From JBCKUK01 sp038924905 (lineage in GTDB: Bacteria; Pseudomonadota; Gammaproteobacteria; Burkholderiales; Methylophilaceae), in the NCBI GenBank assembly GCA_038924905.1, contig JBCKUK010000028.1, positions 1 to 16,070 of the forward strand: a stretch of 16,070 bases of DNA, given 5' to 3'. The notes beneath the pieces are model-generated. The model had not been told where the DNA came from and made no database searches. It worked only from the letters and a program-made list of their open reading frames with translations. Every line of letters begins with the position of its first letter. The first letter of the stretch is position 1. This document shows, in pieces, positions 12,837 through 16,070 of this stretch. The position numbers and the translations under genes are program-made.

Positions 12837-14486
12837 ATGGACACTAAACGACTAATTTTATTTGTTATTTTTTCATTTTCCATCTTAATGTTGTGGGAAG
12901 CCTGGCAACGCCAGCAAGCGCCTGCGGGCGCAGCTCCAGAGGTGCAACATATCGAGGATAGCAGCATTCCACAAGTAGCCGAAAATGCCAGGACAGACAC
13001 TAAAGCCGAATTGCCCCAAGAGCCAGGCTTTAAATTGCAACACGGTCGGCGCATAGGTGTGGAAACGGATTTGTTCAAAGCGGACATTGACACCATGGGC
13101 GGTGATCTGCGCAGGCTGGAGCTTTCCAGACACCGGGCAGCGGATGCTACGGACAAAAACTTTGTCTTGCTGGATGACCAGGCTGCACCAATGCTATATG
13201 TGATGCAGACAGGTTTGATAGGCGCCGATCTTCCCACGCATAAAGCTACATTTACCAGCGCTGCCAACATGTACAAGTTGCAAGAAGGCACGGATGCGCT
13301 TGAGGTGTCTTTTACCTGGCAAGGAAGCACAGGCATACAAGTCGATAAAATTTATACTTTCCACCGCGGAAAGTATGTGGTGGATGTCACCTACCAGATT
13401 CACAACGGTGGTACCGAGGCTATTGCGCCTTCCGTCTATTACCAGATAGTACATGACAGCGAATCCAGTCAGGGGTCAGTGATGATGCCAACTTTTACCG
13501 GTGGCGCCTACTTTACAGAAGCGGACAAGTATAAGAAATTGTCATTCAAGGACATGAGTAAAGCCAACCTTTCGACAAGCAGTACCGATGGCTGGATAGG
13601 CCTAGTACAACACTATTTTGTAGGTGCCTGGATTCCTAAAGAAGGTTTGCTGCGCGAGTTTTATTCCAAGCAGCTATCCGATGATGTTTACTCTGTCGGC
13701 AGCGTAAGCGCCCTAGGCAGCATCGCTCCAGGCGCCACTTTAAGCGTGCCTGCAAAATTGTATGCAGGGCCGCAAACGCATAGCGAACTGGAGGCCACAG
13801 CCCCTGGTTTAGAGCGCACTGTAGATTATGGCTTGCTCACTATCATTGCGACGCCACTGTTTTGGGTGTTGTCCGCCATTCAAAAAATTGTGCATAACTG
13901 GGGCGTGGCCATTATTTTGCTAACCGTGCTAATCAAGGCAGCTTTTTACCCGCTTTCCGCAGCCAGCTATCGCTCCATGGCACACATGCGCGAGATGGCG
14001 CCGCGACTGCAAAGCTTAAAGGAAAAATTTGGTGATGATCGCCAAAAAATGCAGCAGGCCATGATGGAGCTATACAAAACTGAAAAAATCAATCCCATGG
14101 GCGGCTGCCTGCCAATTTTGATTCAGATACCAGTATTCATCGCGCTCTATTGGGTGTTGCTTGGCAGCGTAGAAATGCGTCACGCGCCGTTTGTGTTATG
14201 GATACACGATTTGTCAGCCACAGACCCGTACTACGTGCTACCTATTCTCATGGGCCTTACCATGATTATACAAACCAGGCTAAACCCAACCCCGCCAGAC
14301 CCGATTCAGGCCAAAGTAATGCAGATCATGCCGATTGTGTTTAGCGTGTTCTTCTTCTTCTTCCCGGCTGGTCTGGTGCTCTACTGGCTGGTCAATAATA
14401 TTCTGTCGATTGCTCAGCAATGGCATATCAACCGCGCCAGCGAGCTTGCAAGCGCGGCCAAGAAGAAAGGACATGTACGCCGCTGA
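12837..14486 (+). CDS. yidC: Membrane protein insertase YidC
   Basis: YidC inserts and folds inner-membrane proteins, alone or with SecYEG. The 549-residue protein has the Gram-negative layout: one N-terminal membrane helix (about 5-21), a large periplasmic P1 domain (about 65-320), then the conserved insertase core from about residue 333. Core helices lie near 333-350, 355-375, 424-444, 462-479 and 495-523. The cytoplasmic hairpin between them contains REMAPRLQSLKEKFGDD, and PMGGCLPILIQIPVFIALYW is a family hallmark. The basic tail AKKKGHVRR is typical. The last 14 bases overlap mnmE in another frame. A weak AAGAAG lies before the ATG. Confidence 0.98.
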   Translation: MDTKRLILFVIFSFSILMLWEAWQRQQAPAGAAPEVQHIEDSSIPQVAENARTDTKAELPQEPGFKLQHGRRIGVETDLFKADIDTMGGDLRRLELSRHRAADATDKNFVLLDDQAAPMLYVMQTGLIGADLPTHKATFTSAANMYKLQEGTDALEVSFTWQGSTGIQVDKIYTFHRGKYVVDVTYQIHNGGTEAIAPSVYYQIVHDSESSQGSVMMPTFTGGAYFTEADKYKKLSFKDMSKANLSTSSTDGWIGLVQHYFVGAWIPKEGLLREFYSKQLSDDVYSVGSVSALGSIAPGATLSVPAKLYAGPQTHSELEATAPGLERTVDYGLLTIIATPLFWVLSAIQKIVHNWGVAIILLTVLIKAAFYPLSAASYRSMAHMREMAPRLQSLKEKFGDDRQKMQQAMMELYKTEKINPMGGCLPILIQIPVFIALYWVLLGSVEMRHAPFVLWIHDLSATDPYYVLPILMGLTMIIQTRLNPTPPDPIQAKVMQIMPIVFSVFFFFFPAGLVLYWLVNNILSIAQQWHINRASELASAAKKKGHVRR

Positions 14487-15813
14487 CACTATTGCTGCGA
14501 TTGCCACCGCCCCGGGTGCGGGCGGCATTGGTGTGGTGCGGGCATCCGGCCCAGCTTGTCGGGCTATTGCCAGCGGTATTTTGGGCGCTTGCCCGGCCCC
14601 TCGTTACGCAGCGTATTTAGCGTTTAAAGATGTCGATGGCAGTCTAATAGACCGCGGCATAGCTATTTACTACGCTGCGCCGCATTCTTACACCGGCGAA
14701 GACGTACTGGAACTGCAAGCCCATGGCGGCACGGCGCTAATGCAATTGCTATTGGCGCGGTGTTTGACCCTAGGCGCCCGTCAGGCCGAGCCTGGCGAAT
14801 TCACCCGCCGTGCATACCTTAACGATAAAATGGACCTGGCTCAAGCCGAAGCAGTAGCTGACGTGATTAGCGCAGCTACTGCGGAAGCGGCACGTAGCGC
14901 AGTTCGTTCACTTGCTGGCGAATTCTCGCAACGCGTCCATGCTTTGCTTGATGGACTGATTAACTTGCGCCTGTACGTTGAGGCCTGTCTGGATTTCCCA
15001 GAAGAAGACATAGATTTTATTAGCCAAGGCAAAGTCGCTGAAAAACTGACTGCACTTACGCAAACGTTACAAACACTTTCTGTAAGTGCCCACCAAGGCA
15101 ATTTATTGCGCGAAGGCATTCAGGTTGTTTTGGTCGGCCAGCCCAATGTGGGCAAATCGAGCCTGATGAATCAGCTGGCGGGCGAAGAAGTCGCTATCGT
15201 TACCCCGATAGCCGGAACCACGCGGGATGCCATTAAAAGCGCCATTCAAATCAATGGGGTGCCACTGCACATCATTGATACCGCCGGTTTGCGCGAGACC
15301 ATAGACGAAGTAGAGCAGCATGGAATTGCCAGAACCTGGCGGGCGCTGGAAAGCGCCAATGTCGCATTATTATTGGTTGATGCAGCCCACGGCATTACCG
15401 CTGCAGAAAAATCGATTTTAGAACGCTTGCCGTTGGTTTTACCCAAAATCTGGATTCACAACAAAATAGATCTGGGTTCAAAAAGCGCAAAACTAGAAGC
15501 ACAAGGCGGCGAAACACATATTTACCTTTCCGCAAAATCTGGCGAAGGCGTGCAATTGCTGCGCGCGCACTTGTTAAAATTAGCGGGCTGGCAAGCAACT
15601 GGCGAAGGCGTTTTTATGGCGCGCGCCAGACATCTGATTGCACTAAACGTGGTGAAAAATAATTTAGACGCGGCCAGCCAACGATTGAGCCAACCGGAAT
15701 TAGTTGCTGAAGAATTGCGCTTGGCGCAAGAAGCCCTTAACTGCATTACCGGAGAATTTACGTCAGATGACTTGCTGGGAGAGATATTTTCCAGATTCTG
15801 TATCGGAAAGTGA
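14473..15813 (+). CDS. mnmE: tRNA uridine-5-carboxymethylaminomethyl modification GTPase MnmE
   Basis: MnmE, with MnmG, modifies C5 of wobble uridine 34 in certain tRNAs using a folate one-carbon unit and GTP hydrolysis. The 446-residue protein begins YAADTIAAIATAPGAGGIGV, the family's N-terminal domain start, so the ATG at 14473 is right; the frame runs further upstream inside yidC, but that is not MnmE. A helical domain carries the inserted G domain: G1 GQPNVGKSS (222-230), GTTRD (248-252), DTAGLRET (269-276) and HNKID (329-333). It ends with the catalytic FCIGK motif. It overlaps yidC by 14 bases, with AAAGGA almost abutting the ATG, so coupled translation is likely. mnmG is not in the window. 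Confidence 0.98.
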   Translation: MYAADTIAAIATAPGAGGIGVVRASGPACRAIASGILGACPAPRYAAYLAFKDVDGSLIDRGIAIYYAAPHSYTGEDVLELQAHGGTALMQLLLARCLTLGARQAEPGEFTRRAYLNDKMDLAQAEAVADVISAATAEAARSAVRSLAGEFSQRVHALLDGLINLRLYVEACLDFPEEDIDFISQGKVAEKLTALTQTLQTLSVSAHQGNLLREGIQVVLVGQPNVGKSSLMNQLAGEEVAIVTPIAGTTRDAIKSAIQINGVPLHIIDTAGLRETIDEVEQHGIARTWRALESANVALLLVDAAHGITAAEKSILERLPLVLPKIWIHNKIDLGSKSAKLEAQGGETHIYLSAKSGEGVQLLRAHLLKLAGWQATGEGVFMARARHLIALNVVKNNLDAASQRLSQPELVAEELRLAQEALNCITGEFTSDDLLGEIFSRFCIGK

Positions 15814-15838
15814 CGATGCAACCCCTGTTTGACTATAA

Positions 15839-15868
15839 TCCCGATTGTTTCACGTGAAACAATCGGGA
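15839..15868. promoter_or_regulatory. parS site (15846-15861) inside a perfect 30-bp palindrome
   Basis: TGTTTCACGTGAAACA (15846-15861) is identical to the 16-bp chromosomal parS consensus bound by ParB. The symmetry continues for seven more base pairs each side (TCCCGAT on the left, ATCGGGA on the right), giving a perfect 30-bp palindrome. In RNA it would be a 13-bp stem with an ACGT loop between two convergent genes, but no U-run follows on either strand. ParB bound here would organise the origin region for segregation. Confidence 0.92.
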
Positions 15869-15902
15869 CAGTATTGTCTTTAGAGCCCCTCAATAAACGT
15901 TG

Positions 15903-16070
15903 TTATTTTAATGTCGGGCTACCCAGTTTTCCAGACAAACTGAGATGAGACTGGAGCTGACGCGACTGCATGGTCAGGCTGACGTCAACACCCCCTGAAA
16001 GATACCGATTTGCCAGAATGCCGGCCTCGCCCGTAGCCCTAAGTTTACCCGCCTTTAGTGCCAGCTGTTT
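15903..16070 (-). CDS. Unidentified protein, C-terminal 55 residues (continues beyond the window)
   Basis: A minus-strand frame is open from the window edge and ends at TAA (complement of 15903-15905), convergent with mnmE. It encodes 55 residues, rich in Gly, Ser and Leu with alternating hydrophobic positions: QLALKAGKLRATGEAGI..., then LSGGVDVSLTMQSRQLQ and a final LSLSGKLGSPTLK. The short beta-strand pattern and the G-x-L-G-x-P ending resemble C-termini of AsmA-like or GspN-like envelope proteins, but 55 residues are too few to decide. No better gene is present on the plus strand. Codon usage and the clean stop support a real gene end. Confidence 0.55.
   Translation of the reverse strand, partial: KQLALKAGKLRATGEAGILANRYLSGGVDVSLTMQSRQLQSHLSLSGKLGSPTLK

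Noticed and set aside
14335..14472. 46-codon N-terminal extension of mnmE inside yidC
   Set aside because: The extension overlaps the YidC core helices in another frame. The MnmE family start matches the ATG at 14473.

Overview
The window looks like the chromosomal replication-origin neighbourhood of a betaproteobacterium of moderate GC content. The gene order gyrB-dnaN-dnaA / rpmH-rnpA-yidD-yidC-mnmE, with no recF between dnaN and gyrB, is typical of that class. A pqqA gene and the PrmA/DUF3426 and AroQ-AccB-AccC neighbourhoods fit a methylotroph such as a member of the Methylophilaceae. That family-level assignment is inference, because no rRNA gene is present.

Bases 1-1262 hold the 3' part of dsbD and a TlpA-like thioredoxin, a periplasmic thiol-redox pair. 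Bases 1379-5605 form a same-strand run: aroQ, accB, accC, prmA and a DUF3426 zinc-ribbon membrane protein. AccB and AccC are the biotin carrier and biotin carboxylase of acetyl-CoA carboxylase. The accB-accC junction is abnormal. The first 35 bases of accC are present twice, 121 bp apart. The upstream copy opens a 42-codon leader frame that stops inside the accC start. A 19-nt inverted copy of accC codons 9-15 lies just before the real start, so the mRNA can fold around the accC initiation site.

Bases 5606-6487 are an accessory-looking gap. They hold a Fur-box-like palindrome, a lone 23-codon pqqA with a structured leader and a strong terminator, the C-terminal half of a broken rubredoxin gene, and about 360 bp of AT-rich sequence with no convincing gene.

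Bases 6488-11700 are gyrB, dnaN and dnaA on the minus strand. Divergent from dnaA, on the plus strand, come rpmH, rnpA, yidD, yidC and mnmE (11989-15813). These encode a ribosomal protein, the RNase P protein, the membrane-insertion factors YidD and YidC, and a tRNA-modification GTPase. Both flanks of dnaA have origin-like features: a perfect DnaA box on the rpmH side, and TAG/TAA triplets plus AT-rich repeats on the dnaN side. Two parS-type ParB sites are present, one between dnaN and gyrB and one after mnmE; the second sits in a perfect 30-bp palindrome. The window ends in the C-terminus of an unidentified convergent gene. No complete insertion sequence, CRISPR array, tRNA, rRNA or defence system was seen.
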